A stretch of DNA of 38,106 nucleotides. Source: Lachnospiraceae bacterium. GTDB taxonomy: Bacteria > Bacillota > Clostridia > Lachnospirales > Lachnospiraceae. This document shows positions 16,708 through 26,945 of this stretch, in pieces. Each line of letters begins with the position of its first letter. The first letter of the stretch is position 1. A program made the translations under genes and the position numbers. The stretch covers positions 1 through 38,106 of the forward strand of contig JAFZWW010000127.1 in NCBI GenBank assembly GCA_017617005.1, in the 5' to 3' direction. The notes under the pieces are model-generated. The model saw nothing but the letters and a program-made list of their open reading frames with translations, ran no database searches and had not been told where the DNA came from.

Positions 16708-18306
16708 TTAAATTTCCTCCATGTTTTCTTCAGAATCTATCGGCACATTTACAGTACCGGGTTTTATGATATTTCTCAGGTCATAAAGACCGCCTTCGAA
16801 GATTTCGTCGCTCTCGGTATTCTTGATCACGAAGTCCACCGTCGATCCGGTATAGTTTTCGAAGATCTCCGAAAGTTCCCTGTGCTGCTGTTCGTTGTTC
16901 AAAAGCCTTGCGGCCATATCCTTTGCGGGAAAATACAGAACGAGCTTTCCGTCATCCGAAAGCACGGGCTTGCAGTTCCTGATCATGCTCATGTCATTGC
17001 TGCAATCCGAAATGACCCTGGGCCAGTTTTCGATCAGCTTTCTGACATCATCGGGAAGTGCCTTGGGTGCCTCGGGCATCTTAACATCGCTTCTGATGAC
17101 CGTTTCTACCTCAGACTTTACCGCCGGTCCGGAAAAGGAAACAAAATTCCCTTCCTCGATCTTCTTTTCCAGTGCGGCAACCCTGTCGGTGAGCGACTCG
17201 GGATCCTTGACCGCCATTCTGGGTTCACAGCATCTGATGAATGCTATCTCGACATGAACTCTTTTCTGGGTCGCATACCTGATCTGTGAAATGAGTTCCG
17301 AAAAAACCCTGATGTATCTGATCACGCTGTCGAGTTCCGACATGCCCGCGTCTTCACGCAGTCTCACCATATTCTCGGTCGATATGTCGATCATCGATGC
17401 GGTATCGGGTGATGCTATGAGGAGCATGATATTTCTCAGATACCATACGAAGTCCGTCACGAACTGGGTAAGCTCCTTGCCCTGTGATGCCATCTCGTCT
17501 ATGATGCCAACGCATCCGAGAGTGTCGCGGTTTATTATACCGCGGAAAAGCCTGCTGAAAACCTCGGTATCAACCGCACCGAGAACCTCGAGTGTCTTGT
17601 CGTATGAAAGCTCTCCTTCCGACTGGAAAGCTATTGCCTGATCCAGAAGTGAGAGTGCATCTCTCATGGAACCGTCGGCTTTTCTTGCGATGTAGCGGAG
17701 CGCCCTTTCATCCGCGCTGCGTCCTTCCGCTTCCATCAGCTCCTGCATTCTGGAACAGATTGTGTCTATGCCTATCCTCTTGAAATCATATCTCTGACAT
17801 CTGGAAAGGATGGTCGAGGGAAGCTTGTGTACTTCCGTCGTCGCAAGAATGAATACTGCCCACTCGGGCGGTTCTTCAAGAGTCTTGAGCAGTGCATTGA
17901 ACGCGGACTCGGAGAGCATATGTACCTCGTCTATGATATAGACCTTGTACTTTCCGAGCGTAGGGCGGTAATTAACACCTTCGATGATGCCTCTTACATT
18001 GTCGACACCGTTGTTGGATGCGGCATCGATCTCGTAAACGTTCATTGAGGAACCGTCGGCTATCGATCTGCAGGAATCACACTCTCCGCAGGGACCGTTC
18101 TCCGTGGGATGCTCGCAATTGATCGCACGCGCCACTATTTTTGCAATGGAAGTCTTACCCGTTCCCCTTGTACCGGTGAACAGATAAGCGTGTCCGACCC
18201 TGCCGTTTGCCAGCTGGTTACGGAGTGTGGTTACTATATGATCCTGACCCCTGACCTGTGACAGGTCCGTGGGACGGAATTTTCTGTAGAGAGCTGTGTA
18301 TGACAT
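16708..18306 (-). CDS. dnaX: DNA polymerase III subunit gamma/tau
   Basis: A 532-residue clamp-loader ATPase. It shows Walker A GTRGTGKT (45-52), a zinc module (Cys64, 73, 76, 79), Walker B DEVH (126-129) and the SRC sensor motif (168-170). The C-terminal third (~375-532) is the variable region expected for subunit contact. It loads the sliding clamp onto DNA and links polymerase to helicase. It starts 3 bases after the pfk stop, with GGGGA upstream. No programmed-frameshift slippery site was looked for systematically, and none is obvious. Confidence 0.97.
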   Translation of the reverse strand: MSYTALYRKFRPTDLSQVRGQDHIVTTLRNQLANGRVGHAYLFTGTRGTGKTSIAKIVARAINCEHPTENGPCGECDSCRSIADGSSMNVYEIDAASNNGVDNVRGIIEGVNYRPTLGKYKVYIIDEVHMLSESAFNALLKTLEEPPEWAVFILATTEVHKLPSTILSRCQRYDFKRIGIDTICSRMQELMEAEGRSADERALRYIARKADGSMRDALSLLDQAIAFQSEGELSYDKTLEVLGAVDTEVFSRLFRGIINRDTLGCVGIIDEMASQGKELTQFVTDFVWYLRNIMLLIASPDTASMIDISTENMVRLREDAGMSELDSVIRYIRVFSELISQIRYATQKRVHVEIAFIRCCEPRMAVKDPESLTDRVAALEKKIEEGNFVSFSGPAVKSEVETVIRSDVKMPEAPKALPDDVRKLIENWPRVISDCSNDMSMIRNCKPVLSDDGKLVLYFPAKDMAARLLNNEQQHRELSEIFENYTGSTVDFVIKNTESDEIFEGGLYDLRNIIKPGTVNVPIDSEENMEEI

Positions 18307-18309
18307 TTA

Positions 18310-19383
18310 TCAATCCCCGAAACAGATTCCGGTAAGTTTTGCTTCCTTGATGATGGTGGCATCGGGATCGAGATATTTGAGCTTACCCGCAACTTCATCG
18401 AGAGGAACCTTTACTATCTCCCTGTTCCTGTAGCCGACCATGAATCCGTATTCGTTATTAAGTATGAGTTCACCGGCTTCGGCACCGAGTCTGGTCGCAA
18501 ATACCCTGTCGTAAGGGCAGGGGCTTCCGCCACGCTGTGTATGTCCGGGAACGGTGACTCTTACCTCGCGGCCGGTCTTCTCAAGTATCTGTGCGGCTAT
18601 CTCGTAGGAGACGGAAGGATACTGAGAATTCTCGTCGGCCTTCTTGCGGTCCTTCTTTGACATCTTCGCCTTCTTCTTGGAAACGGCGCCCTCTGCGACC
18701 GCGATGATGGTGAACTTGCTTCCGCTCTGTTCTCTTTCTTCTATCTTGTCAACGATCTTGTCGATATCGTAAGGGATCTCGGGAATCAGGATGATGTCCG
18801 CTCCGCCTGCCATTCCGGCATTGAGCGTGAGCCATCCGACCTTGTGCCCCATTACTTCGACGATGAATACCCTTCCGTGGGAAGCCGCGGTGGTATGTAT
18901 GCAGTCGATCGCCTGGGTTGCGATATCAACAGCGCTCTGAAAACCGAATGTCATATCGGTGCCCCAGAGGTCGTTGTCTATGGTCTTGGGAAGCGTGACT
19001 ATGTTGAGGCCTTCCTCGCTGAGAAGATTGGCCGTCTTGTGCGATCCGTTTCCGCCGAGGACAACGAGGCAGTCAAGTCTGAGCTTGAAATAGTTCTGCT
19101 TCATGGCATCGACCTTGTCGATTCCGTTCTCGTCGGGCTCGGTAATCGTCTTGAAAGGAGTTCTCGATGAACCAAGTATGGTTCCGCCCTTTGTAAGGAT
19201 ACCGGAGAAATCCTTGCCCGTTAGCATACGGAAATCACCGTAAATAAGTCCTTTGTATCCGTCTATGAATCCGTAGATCTCAACCGCCTGACCGCTATGT
19301 GTGAGAGTCTTTACGACACCTCTCATAGCCGCATTAAGTGCCTGGCAATCACCGCCGCTTGTAAGCAATCCTATCCTCTTCAT
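18310..19383 (-). CDS. 6-phosphofructokinase, atypical active-site variant
   Basis: A 357-residue phosphofructokinase, phosphorylating fructose 6-phosphate in glycolysis. It has the TSGGDCQALN N-terminal loop (8-17), GGNGS (110-114), PKTIDND (132-138) and VPGHTQRGGSP. The canonical GGDGS is GGNGS here, replacing the Asp that helps bind Mg-ATP, while the Lys of PKTIDND is typical of pyrophosphate-dependent or mixed-clade enzymes. The Gly after Asn (not Asp) points to ATP use; donor choice is not certain. Lysine-rich residues ~225-245 form an insertion. It heads the dnaX operon, with AAGGAGG before the ATG and a promoter at 19440-19468. Confidence 0.9.
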   Translation of the reverse strand: MKRIGLLTSGGDCQALNAAMRGVVKTLTHSGQAVEIYGFIDGYKGLIYGDFRMLTGKDFSGILTKGGTILGSSRTPFKTITEPDENGIDKVDAMKQNYFKLRLDCLVVLGGNGSHKTANLLSEEGLNIVTLPKTIDNDLWGTDMTFGFQSAVDIATQAIDCIHTTAASHGRVFIVEVMGHKVGWLTLNAGMAGGADIILIPEIPYDIDKIVDKIEEREQSGSKFTIIAVAEGAVSKKKAKMSKKDRKKADENSQYPSVSYEIAAQILEKTGREVRVTVPGHTQRGGSPCPYDRVFATRLGAEAGELILNNEYGFMVGYRNREIVKVPLDEVAGKLKYLDPDATIIKEAKLTGICFGD

Positions 19384-19439
19384 ATCCGGCCCTCCTTAAG
19401 AAAAATCGTATGCTGTCAAAATACCCGCACTACCCTAAA

Positions 19440-19468
19440 ATCATACCACATTTACGCCTTTCCCTCAA
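19440..19468 (-). promoter_or_regulatory. Promoter of the pfk-dnaX operon
   Basis: Minus-strand TTGAGG (19463-19468), a 17-base spacer and TATGAT (19440-19445) with an upstream TGG, that is, an extended -10. It lies between the carB terminator and pfk. Confidence 0.65.
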
Positions 19469-19471
19469 TTA

Positions 19472-19500
19472 AAAAAGGAAGACGTAAAGTCTTCCTTTTT
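19472..19500. terminator. Intrinsic terminator after carB
   Basis: GGAAGAC/GTCTTCC stem (19477-19483, 19489-19495) flanked by five As and five Ts that extend the pairing or serve as a U-tract in either direction. It ends the pyrG-purF-carA-carB transcript. Confidence 0.88.
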
Positions 19501-19523
19501 GCGTAAAATACGGTGTTTTTTGC

Positions 19524-22500
19524 TTATCCGATGGGGGATACGCCGATGGTCATCTCCTCGAGGACATCAAGGAGCACTTTTACGGTATCGAGCGATGTGA
19601 ATGTGGTGATACGGTGCTCACTTGCGCATCTTCTGATGGCAACGCCGTCCTCGTAATGGACACCCGAAAGGATCGCCCTGGTATTGATGACGTAGCTAAC
19701 ATAGCCTGCGCTGATGGAGTCGAGGATCTCCGTGCTTCCCTCGCTGAGCTTGTGGCGGAGCCTGCACCTGATGCCGTGATCCTTGAAATAGAGCGCGGTC
19801 ATGGTTGTTGCCTCGATATTGAAGCCCATGTCATAGAAACGCTTTGCAAGAGGAAGTGCTTCCTCCTTGTCCTCATCCGCAAGGGTGAAGGTGACGGTTC
19901 CGTAATTCTGCAACTTGATTCCGGATGCAACGAGAGCCTTGTACATCGCACGGTGAAGCATCCTGTCATATCCGATGGCTTCGCCCGTGGACTTCATCTC
20001 GGGTGAAAGGTAAGCATCCATTCCCGAAAGCTTCGAGAACGAGAATACGGGAGCCTTTACATACCACTTTTCCCCGCGGGGAGGAGTGAGGTCGGTGATT
20101 CCCTGATCCTTTAGAGAGATTCCGAGGCTTACCCTGGTCGCGATATCGGGAAGAGGATAGCCCGTTGCCTTGGAAAGGAAGGGGACGGTTCTCGAGGATC
20201 TCGGATTAACCTCTATTATGAAGACTTCATCGTTCTTGTCACAGATGAACTGGATATTGAAAAGTCCCTTGATGCCTATGCCGAGGCCCAGTCTTCTCGT
20301 GTAATCCCTTATGGTCTCCTTTACCTTCTCGGAAACGCTGAAGGTGGGATATACGCTTATGGAATCACCCGAATGGATGCCGGTCCTTTCGACAAGTTCC
20401 ATAATGCCGGGGATGAAAACATCTTTTCCGTCGCAGATCGCATCGACCTCGAGTTCCTTACCGCTGATGTATCTGTCGACAAGCACGGGCCTGTCTTCGT
20501 CGATCTCAACAGCGGTCTGAAGATAGTGCCTCAGATCCTTTTCCTTGGAAACGATCTGCATTGCCCTTCCGCCGAGAACGAAGCTGGGACGTACGAGCAC
20601 AGGGTATCCGATGGATTCAGCAGCCTTTACTCCGTCTTCGATATTGGTGACCGCAAGTCCCTTGGGTTCGGGAATATCAAGATCCTCCAGAAGCTTTTCG
20701 AAGCTGTCACGGTTTTCCGCCTTATCGATTGCTTCACAGTCGGTTCCGATAAGCTTTACGCCGAGTGCATGAAGAGGCTCCGCAAGATTGACCGCAGTCT
20801 GTCCTCCGAGAGTCGCGATGACTCCTTCGGGCTTTTCGAGCTCGATTATGTTCATTACATCCTCAACGCACAGAGGCTCGAAATAGAGCTTGTCTGAGGT
20901 TGTGTAATCGGTTGAAACGGTCTCGGGGTTGTTGTTGATAACTATTGCTTCATAGCCGGACCCTTTGATGGTGCGTACTGCGTGAACGGTCGAATAGTCG
21001 AATTCGACACCCTGTCCGATCCTTATGGGACCCGCGCCGAGAACAATAACCTTGGGCTTTTCCGAAACGACGGATTCGTTCTCGCCTTCGTATGTCGAGT
21101 AGAAGTAAGGAACGTAGCTCTCAAACTCGGATGCACAGGTATCGATCATCTTGTAAACGGGGAAGATCTTCTCCTGCTTTCTTAAGTCGAATACTTCCTT
21201 TTCGCTTACTTCCCAAAGTGATGCGATCGCAGCATCGGAAAATCCCATGCGCTTTGCATCATATATGTATGAAGCATCCTTCTTGTGTTCCTTGAGGATG
21301 TTCTCTTCTTCGATGATATTGAAGATCTTGCTCAGGAAGAACATGTCAATGCCTGTTCTTGCACTGATCTCTTCCGCCTTCGTTCCACGTCTCATCAGCT
21401 CGGTGATCGCATAGATGCGGTCGCCGGTCATCTTTAGAACGGGCTCCCAGAGCTCCTCGTCGGTAAAGCCGTCATACTTTGCCATATGAAGATGAATGGT
21501 TCCGCACTCAAGGCTTCTTACAGCCTTGAGAAGACTCTCTTCGAAGCATCTTCCGATACTCATCGTCTCGCCGGTAGCCTTCATCTGTGTTCCGAGGCTC
21601 TGGTTAGCATCGGTGAATTTATCAAAAGGAAAACGGGGCATCTTGGTCACGATGTAATCAAGTGCGGGCTCGAAGCATGCGGGAGTATTTGCAAGCTGTA
21701 TCTCTTCAAGCAAAAAGCCTACGCTTATCTTAGCCGAAACCCTTGCGATCGGATAACCCGATGCCTTTGATGCGAGTGCAGAGGATCTCGAAACCCTGGG
21801 ATTTACTTCGATCAGATAGTACTTGAATGACTTCGGATCGAGTGCGAACTGTACATTGCATCCGCCACAGACCCTGAGCGCTCTGATGAGTTTGAGAGCC
21901 GAGTCACGGAGCATGTGATACTCTTTATCGGTAAGAGTCTGTGAAGGACATACGACGATCGAGTCACCTGTGTGGATTCCGACGGGATCGAGATTTTCCA
22001 TATTACATACGGTGATCGCGGTATCGTTCGCATCACGGATCACTTCGTATTCGATCTCCTTGTATCCCTTTACGCTCTTTTCGACGAGAACTTCGCTTAC
22101 GGGTGAAAGCTCAAGTCCCGCTGCAAGAAGCTCCTTTAATTCATCTTCGTTATCGGCAAATCCGCCACCGGTTCCGCCGAGTGTGAATGCGGGACGAAGG
22201 ACTACCGGATATCCGATCTCCTCAGCGGCTTTCTTACCTTCTTCAATACTGTGTACGACTATCGAGGGAAGAACGGGTTCTCCGAGTCTTTCACAGAGCT
22301 GTTTGAATTCATCCCTGTCCTCAGCCATCTCGATGCTCTTGTAATCGGTTCCCAGAAGTTCGCAGTTGCATTCGGAAAGAATGCCTTTCTTTTCGAGCTG
22401 CATCGCAAGGTTCAATCCGGTCTGTCCGCCAATTCCGGGAAGGATCGCGTCGGGTCTTTCGGTTCTGATTATCCTTGCAACATATTCGAGATTGAGAGGC

Positions 22501-22700
22501 TCCATGTAAACCCTGTCCGCAACCGAAGTGTCGGTCATGATCGTCGCAGGATTGGAATTGCACAGGATGACTTCGTATCCTTCTTCCTTGAGCGCAAGGC
22601 ACGCCTGTGTTCCCGCATAGTCAAACTCCGCAGCCTGTCCGATGACTATGGGACCCGAGCCTATCACAAGTATTTTGTTTATGTCCGTTCTCTTAGGCAT
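19524..22700 (-). CDS. carB: Carbamoyl-phosphate synthase large subunit
   Basis: A 1058-residue protein that makes carbamoyl phosphate from bicarbonate, ATP and glutamine-derived ammonia for pyrimidine and arginine synthesis. It shows two homologous ATP-grasp halves, each opening with a dinucleotide-like loop ([19 protein letters not shown] and [18 protein letters not shown]). The allosteric MGS-like domain is at the C-terminus, ending at the window's carB terminator. Length is standard for bacteria. It lies 47 bases after carA with AGAGG upstream and is the last gene of pyrG-purF-carA-carB. Confidence 0.98.
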   Translation of the reverse strand: MPKRTDINKILVIGSGPIVIGQAAEFDYAGTQACLALKEEGYEVILCNSNPATIMTDTSVADRVYMEPLNLEYVARIIRTERPDAILPGIGGQTGLNLAMQLEKKGILSECNCELLGTDYKSIEMAEDRDEFKQLCERLGEPVLPSIVVHSIEEGKKAAEEIGYPVVLRPAFTLGGTGGGFADNEDELKELLAAGLELSPVSEVLVEKSVKGYKEIEYEVIRDANDTAITVCNMENLDPVGIHTGDSIVVCPSQTLTDKEYHMLRDSALKLIRALRVCGGCNVQFALDPKSFKYYLIEVNPRVSRSSALASKASGYPIARVSAKISVGFLLEEIQLANTPACFEPALDYIVTKMPRFPFDKFTDANQSLGTQMKATGETMSIGRCFEESLLKAVRSLECGTIHLHMAKYDGFTDEELWEPVLKMTGDRIYAITELMRRGTKAEEISARTGIDMFFLSKIFNIIEEENILKEHKKDASYIYDAKRMGFSDAAIASLWEVSEKEVFDLRKQEKIFPVYKMIDTCASEFESYVPYFYSTYEGENESVVSEKPKVIVLGAGPIRIGQGVEFDYSTVHAVRTIKGSGYEAIVINNNPETVSTDYTTSDKLYFEPLCVEDVMNIIELEKPEGVIATLGGQTAVNLAEPLHALGVKLIGTDCEAIDKAENRDSFEKLLEDLDIPEPKGLAVTNIEDGVKAAESIGYPVLVRPSFVLGGRAMQIVSKEKDLRHYLQTAVEIDEDRPVLVDRYISGKELEVDAICDGKDVFIPGIMELVERTGIHSGDSISVYPTFSVSEKVKETIRDYTRRLGLGIGIKGLFNIQFICDKNDEVFIIEVNPRSSRTVPFLSKATGYPLPDIATRVSLGISLKDQGITDLTPPRGEKWYVKAPVFSFSKLSGMDAYLSPEMKSTGEAIGYDRMLHRAMYKALVASGIKLQNYGTVTFTLADEDKEEALPLAKRFYDMGFNIEATTMTALYFKDHGIRCRLRHKLSEGSTEILDSISAGYVSYVINTRAILSGVHYEDGVAIRRCASEHRITTFTSLDTVKVLLDVLEEMTIGVSPIG

Positions 22701-22747
22701 TTCAAAACCTCTGTAAGAAATTTATTGATTCATTTATGACGCGTATG

Positions 22748-23836
22748 TCATTTATCCATCAGCTTCAGGAATTCATCGAAAAGATACGATGCATCGTGAG
22801 GACCGGGGCAGCTTTCGGGATGGTACTGCACACTGAATATCCTGTCCCTTTCACACCTTACTCCTTCGACCGTTCCGTCCAGGAGATTCTTGTGTGTTAC
22901 GGCAAGTCCGGTTCCCGCAAGTGTATTTTCGTCAACCGCATACGAATGGTTCTGGCTCGTGATGTCAGTTCTTCCTGTCTCCAGATTCTTGACCGGATGG
23001 TTTCCGCCCCTGTGTCCGAACTTGAGCTTGTAAGTCTTCGCTCCGCATGCAAGCGAGATTATCTGGTGTCCGAGGCATATTCCGAATATGGGATATTTTC
23101 CCCTGAGCTGCTTTACAAGCTCTATCGCTTCCTTAACATCCTCGGGATCTCCGGGGCCGTTCGAAAGGAATATTCCGTCGGGCTTGATCGCGGCAACATC
23201 TTCTGCCTTAACGTTCCAGGGGAATACCGTGACCGAGCATCCTTTCTTTAAGAAGGAACGCAGGATGTTTTCCTTCATTCCGAAATCGATCGCTGCGATA
23301 TGGTACTTCGCATCAGTCGAGATATAATTTTCTTTCAGCGGTCTGCTGACCCTTGATACGGCATCGGGCTTAAGGACCGTTTCTTCTATTATCTTAAGAC
23401 CTTCTTCAACAGTGGTGCTCTCGTTTGTGATAAGGGCCTTTCTTGTACCGACGTCCCTTATCTTACGGACGATCTCTCTTGTATCGACTCCCGTGATGCC
23501 GGGAATGCCGAGTTCTTTGAGTGTTTCGGAGAAGGACTTGCTGCTCCTGAAATTTGAAGGCTCGTCATTGTAATCCCTTACGACGAATCCGCCGATCGTG
23601 GGATGGGCGGTCTCGTTATCGTCATCGTTGATGCCGTAATTACCTATAAGAGGATAAGCCATTGTGACAAACTGATCTGTATAGGAAGGATCGGACATGA
23701 TCTCCTGGTATCCGACGGGAGAAGTGTTGAACACGAGCTCGCATACTCTGTCCTTTTCATCCTCACCAAAGCCGTAGCCGACATATTCACTGCCGTCCGA
23801 CATTATCAGTTTTCTTTTCTTACCTCTGTAGATCAT
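22748..23836 (-). CDS. carA: Carbamoyl-phosphate synthase small subunit (glutaminase)
   Basis: A 362-residue glutamine amidotransferase that releases ammonia for CarB. It has an N-terminal CarA domain and a class I glutaminase domain with FGICLGHQI (Cys254), and His339 and Glu341 in QYHPES. A longer frame reaches 23941, but the ATG at 23836 is preferred: it gives the normal [12 protein letters not shown] start, has GGAGG 7 bases upstream, and overlaps the purF stop as TAATG, the hallmark of coupled translation. Confidence 0.97.
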   Translation of the reverse strand: MIYRGKKRKLIMSDGSEYVGYGFGEDEKDRVCELVFNTSPVGYQEIMSDPSYTDQFVTMAYPLIGNYGINDDDNETAHPTIGGFVVRDYNDEPSNFRSSKSFSETLKELGIPGITGVDTREIVRKIRDVGTRKALITNESTTVEEGLKIIEETVLKPDAVSRVSRPLKENYISTDAKYHIAAIDFGMKENILRSFLKKGCSVTVFPWNVKAEDVAAIKPDGIFLSNGPGDPEDVKEAIELVKQLRGKYPIFGICLGHQIISLACGAKTYKLKFGHRGGNHPVKNLETGRTDITSQNHSYAVDENTLAGTGLAVTHKNLLDGTVEGVRCERDRIFSVQYHPESCPGPHDASYLFDEFLKLMDK

Positions 23837-25263
23837 TACCTGGCCTCCGAAAGTTTTTTCTCGAATCTGTCCTTCCTCGGATCTGAGGGTATCTTCGTCG
23901 GGTAATCCCCGTCGAAGCATGCACTGCAATATGTTTCGCACCCGCTCATCTCACCGAGACTTTCTATAGGAAGAAATCCTATCGAATCCGCTCCGGTAAG
24001 TGCGGCGATCTCCTCCGGTGTATGATGGTTTGCTATGAGCTTGTCTTCCGAATCTATATCCACGCCATAGAAGCACGGATGCCTGAAGGGCGGTGAGGAT
24101 ATGCGGAGATGTATCTCCTTTGCTCCCGCTTCCCTCAGGATATTTATTATTCTTTTGCTCGTGGTACCTCTTACAATGGAATCGTCTATGAGAACCACTC
24201 TCTTGCCTTCAAGTACGCTCTTTACCGGACTGAGTTTGATCCTTACGGTATCGGTCCTCTGGTCCTGTGAAGGTGCGATGAAGCTTCTGCCGACATACTT
24301 ATTCTTTACAAGACCTATCTCGTAAGGTATCCCGCTTTCCCTTGAATAGCCTATCGCGGCATCAAGTCCGGAATCGGGAACACCAACGACCACATCGGCT
24401 TCCACGGGATATTCCCTGGCAAGTATCTGCCCGGCCCTTACCCTCGTGTCATGCACCGCTATACAATCTATCACAGAATCGGGTCTTGCAAAATAGATAT
24501 ATTCAAAAATACAGGGACTTTTTTTCGGAGCGGGCTCTCCCATATAGGAAACGGGTTCTGCATTCGGAGTTTCCGACTGGAAAACAAGCATCTCTCCCGG
24601 AAGCACATCCCTTACAAAACTTGCTCCCACAGCAGTCAGGGCACAGCTTTCGGAGGCTACGACCCAGCTTCCGTCCTCACTTTTTCCAAAGCAAAGCGGC
24701 CGGAATCCGTGGGGATCCCGAACCGCGAGCATTTTGGTCGAAGACATCATGACAAGACTGTATGCGCCTTCAAGATATTTAACGGCTGAAAGAACCGCCT
24801 GTTCGATGCTGTCAGTCTTAAGCCTTTCCCTGGTGATCATATAGCAGATGGTCTCTGTATCGCTGGTCGAATGGAAAATAGCACCCGAAAGCTCGAGAGA
24901 ATCGCGAAGATCGAGAGAATTGGCAAGATTTCCGTTATGAGCGAGAGCAAGGTTGCCCTTCTGATGACTGACAACCATGGGCTGGATATTGCTTCTCGTA
25001 TTTCCGCCGGTAGTACCGTATCTGACATGTCCGATGGCCATGCATCCGCCCGGAAGGGCGTTCAGCTGCGTTTCATCAAACACTTCGCCTACAAGTCCGA
25101 GATCCTTATGTGCGGAAAAGACACCGTCATCATTTACGACGATACCGCAGCTTTCCTGACCCCTGTGCTGGAGAGCGTAAAGCCCGTGATACACATCCCT
25201 GGCAATGTCACGCTTCCTGCTTCCGATTATTCCGAATACACCGCACTCTTCATGAATTGCCAT
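23836..25263 (-). CDS. purF: Amidophosphoribosyltransferase
   Basis: A 475-residue enzyme for the first committed step of purine synthesis: PRPP plus glutamine gives phosphoribosylamine. A short propeptide (MAIHEE) precedes the nucleophile Cys7, as in the Bacillus type. Cys residues in [17 protein letters not shown] and TYCSAC match the four ligands of the Bacillus-type 4Fe-4S cluster. The PRPP loop [13 protein letters not shown] is present. Its start lies inside the end of pyrG (14-base overlap) and its stop overlaps carA by one base. The SD (GGGAGG) is about 12 bases from the ATG, longer than usual, so coupling to pyrG translation is likely. Confidence 0.97.
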   Translation of the reverse strand: MAIHEECGVFGIIGSRKRDIARDVYHGLYALQHRGQESCGIVVNDDGVFSAHKDLGLVGEVFDETQLNALPGGCMAIGHVRYGTTGGNTRSNIQPMVVSHQKGNLALAHNGNLANSLDLRDSLELSGAIFHSTSDTETICYMITRERLKTDSIEQAVLSAVKYLEGAYSLVMMSSTKMLAVRDPHGFRPLCFGKSEDGSWVVASESCALTAVGASFVRDVLPGEMLVFQSETPNAEPVSYMGEPAPKKSPCIFEYIYFARPDSVIDCIAVHDTRVRAGQILAREYPVEADVVVGVPDSGLDAAIGYSRESGIPYEIGLVKNKYVGRSFIAPSQDQRTDTVRIKLSPVKSVLEGKRVVLIDDSIVRGTTSKRIINILREAGAKEIHLRISSPPFRHPCFYGVDIDSEDKLIANHHTPEEIAALTGADSIGFLPIESLGEMSGCETYCSACFDGDYPTKIPSDPRKDRFEKKLSEAR

Positions 25264-26857
25264 TGTGTTTGCATACCTCCCTGATAAATCCCTTGAAAAG
25301 AGGATGAGCCTTGTCGGGTCTTGATTTGAATTCGGGATGATACTGGACTCCCAGATAGAAAGCGGCTTCGGGAAGTTCCATCTCCTCTACGAGGCGGTTG
25401 TCCGGTGAAGTTCCGGCAAATACCGCACCGGCATTTTCGAACTGCTCCCTGAAATCATTGTTGAACTCGTATCTGTGGCGGTGACGTTCGGATATCTCAT
25501 CCTTTCCGTAAAATTCCTGCAGCTTGCTTCCTTCTTTTATCCTGCAGGGATATGCACCGAGTCTTAAGGTTCCTCCCTTGTCGATCGTGTCGCTCTGTCC
25601 GGGCATGAAGTCTATTACCTTGTGTGCACAGAGCTCGTCGAATTCTCCGGAATTGGCATCGGATATTCCCAGCACGTTTCTCGCATATTCGATGACCGCT
25701 ATCTGCATTCCGAGACATATTCCGAAATAAGGAAGACCGTGGGTTCTCGCATATTTTGCGGAAGTGATCATTCCCTCGATTCCTCTGTCTCCGAAACCTC
25801 CGGGAACGATGATGCCGTCTATTCCCTTAAAGGTTTCCTCCGCATTTTCTTCGGTGATCTTCTCGGAGTCGATCCATCTGATCTCTACCTTTGCTTCATT
25901 TTCGTATCCCGCATGCTTGAGAGCTTCGGCAACGGAAAGGTACGCATCATGGAGCTGTACGTATTTTCCGACAAGACCGACTGTAACGGTCTTATTCAGA
26001 TTCTCGATCCTCTCAACCATTTCCTTCCAGTGATCCAGATCGGGTTCGCCCGCTTCAATACCGAGCTCCCTGCATACGATCCTGGAAAAGCCTGAATCCT
26101 CGAGCATGAGAGGCGCTTCGTACAGAATGGGAAGAGTAATGTTCTCTATTACGCAGTCTTCCTTAACATTGCAGAAATGTGCGATCTTCCTGAAGATCTC
26201 ATCCTCGAGCGGCTCATCGCATCTGAGGATCAGGATGCCCGGAGAGATACCCATTCCCTGAAGTTCCTTGACGGAATGCTGGGTGGGCTTTGATTTATGC
26301 TCATCGGAACCGTGAAGGAAAGGAACGAGAGTTACGTGTATGAAGAGACTGTTCTCCCTTCCGACTTCAAGTGAGATCTGTCTTACGGCTTCTATGAATG
26401 GCTGGGATTCGATGTCACCGACCGTTCCTCCGATCTCTGTGATAACGACATCCGCATTTGTCTTCTTACCTACACGGTAGACAAAATCCTTGATCTCATC
26501 GGTGATGTGGGGAATGATCTGTACGGTCGATCCGAGATACTCACCCCTTCTTTCGCGGTTGAGCACATTCCAGTAAACCCTTCCGGAAGTAAGGTTTGAA
26601 TATTTATTGAGATCCTCATCTATGAATCTCTCGTAATGTCCGAGGTCGAGATCGGTCTCCGCACCGTCCTCCGTAACATAGACCTCACCATGCTGATAGG
26701 GGCTCATGGTTCCGGGATCCACGTTGATATACGGATCCAGCTTCTGCGCGGCAACCTTTAAGCCTCTTGCTTTGAGAAGTCTTCCGAGGGAAGCTGCAGT
26801 TATTCCTTTTCCGAGACCGGATACAACACCGCCTGTTACAAAGATATATTTAGTCAT
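25250..26857 (-). CDS. pyrG: CTP synthase
   Basis: A 535-residue enzyme that aminates UTP to CTP with glutamine. The N-terminal synthetase domain starts [19 protein letters not shown], and [21 protein letters not shown] is typical. The C-terminal glutaminase domain has [11 protein letters not shown] with the catalytic Cys and [10 protein letters not shown] with the His/Glu pair. Length is standard. It heads pyrG-purF-carA-carB. AAAGGCGG precedes the ATG. No clear promoter is visible in the 88 bases after glnN. Neither the run-of-G start nor a separate attenuator known from Bacillus pyrG was found. Confidence 0.98.
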   Translation of the reverse strand: MTKYIFVTGGVVSGLGKGITAASLGRLLKARGLKVAAQKLDPYINVDPGTMSPYQHGEVYVTEDGAETDLDLGHYERFIDEDLNKYSNLTSGRVYWNVLNRERRGEYLGSTVQIIPHITDEIKDFVYRVGKKTNADVVITEIGGTVGDIESQPFIEAVRQISLEVGRENSLFIHVTLVPFLHGSDEHKSKPTQHSVKELQGMGISPGILILRCDEPLEDEIFRKIAHFCNVKEDCVIENITLPILYEAPLMLEDSGFSRIVCRELGIEAGEPDLDHWKEMVERIENLNKTVTVGLVGKYVQLHDAYLSVAEALKHAGYENEAKVEIRWIDSEKITEENAEETFKGIDGIIVPGGFGDRGIEGMITSAKYARTHGLPYFGICLGMQIAVIEYARNVLGISDANSGEFDELCAHKVIDFMPGQSDTIDKGGTLRLGAYPCRIKEGSKLQEFYGKDEISERHRHRYEFNNDFREQFENAGAVFAGTSPDNRLVEEMELPEAAFYLGVQYHPEFKSRPDKAHPLFKGFIREVCKHNGNS

Positions 26858-26883
26858 AATTACCGCCTTTGTAAGGTATTTCT

Positions 26884-26926
26884 AAAAAACGTTATCGGCC
26901 GGGCAGGCTCAGGGCCTGTCCGACCG
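26884..26926 (-). terminator. Intrinsic terminator after glnN
   Basis: GC-rich 13-position stem (26896-26908 with 26914-26926, one mismatch and one wobble) and a 5-base loop, then ATAACG and six Ts on the minus strand. It separates glnN from pyrG, unless a promoter inside the glnN end makes it a pyrG leader element. Confidence 0.75.
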
Positions 26927-26945
26927 GTTTCATATAGATATCAGA

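Noticed and set aside
19405-19412. TTGACA close to pfk as a -35 element
   Set aside because: A matching -10 would fall on the pfk SD; the TTGAGG/TATGAT pair farther upstream is better placed.
23837-23941. Longer N-terminus for carA
   Set aside because: The extension overlaps purF by more than 100 bases, does not resemble CarA and would bypass the strong GGAGG and TAATG junction.
26858-26945. CTP-sensing attenuator before pyrG as in Bacillus
   Set aside because: The hairpin here is best explained as the glnN terminator. There is no G-run transcript start or promoter between it and glnN's stop, and no matching C-rich antiterminator.
26858-26945. Third ANTAR-type hairpin before pyrG
   Set aside because: No hexaloop with A1 and G4 could be found overlapping the terminator; the loop is CCUGA-like with five bases.
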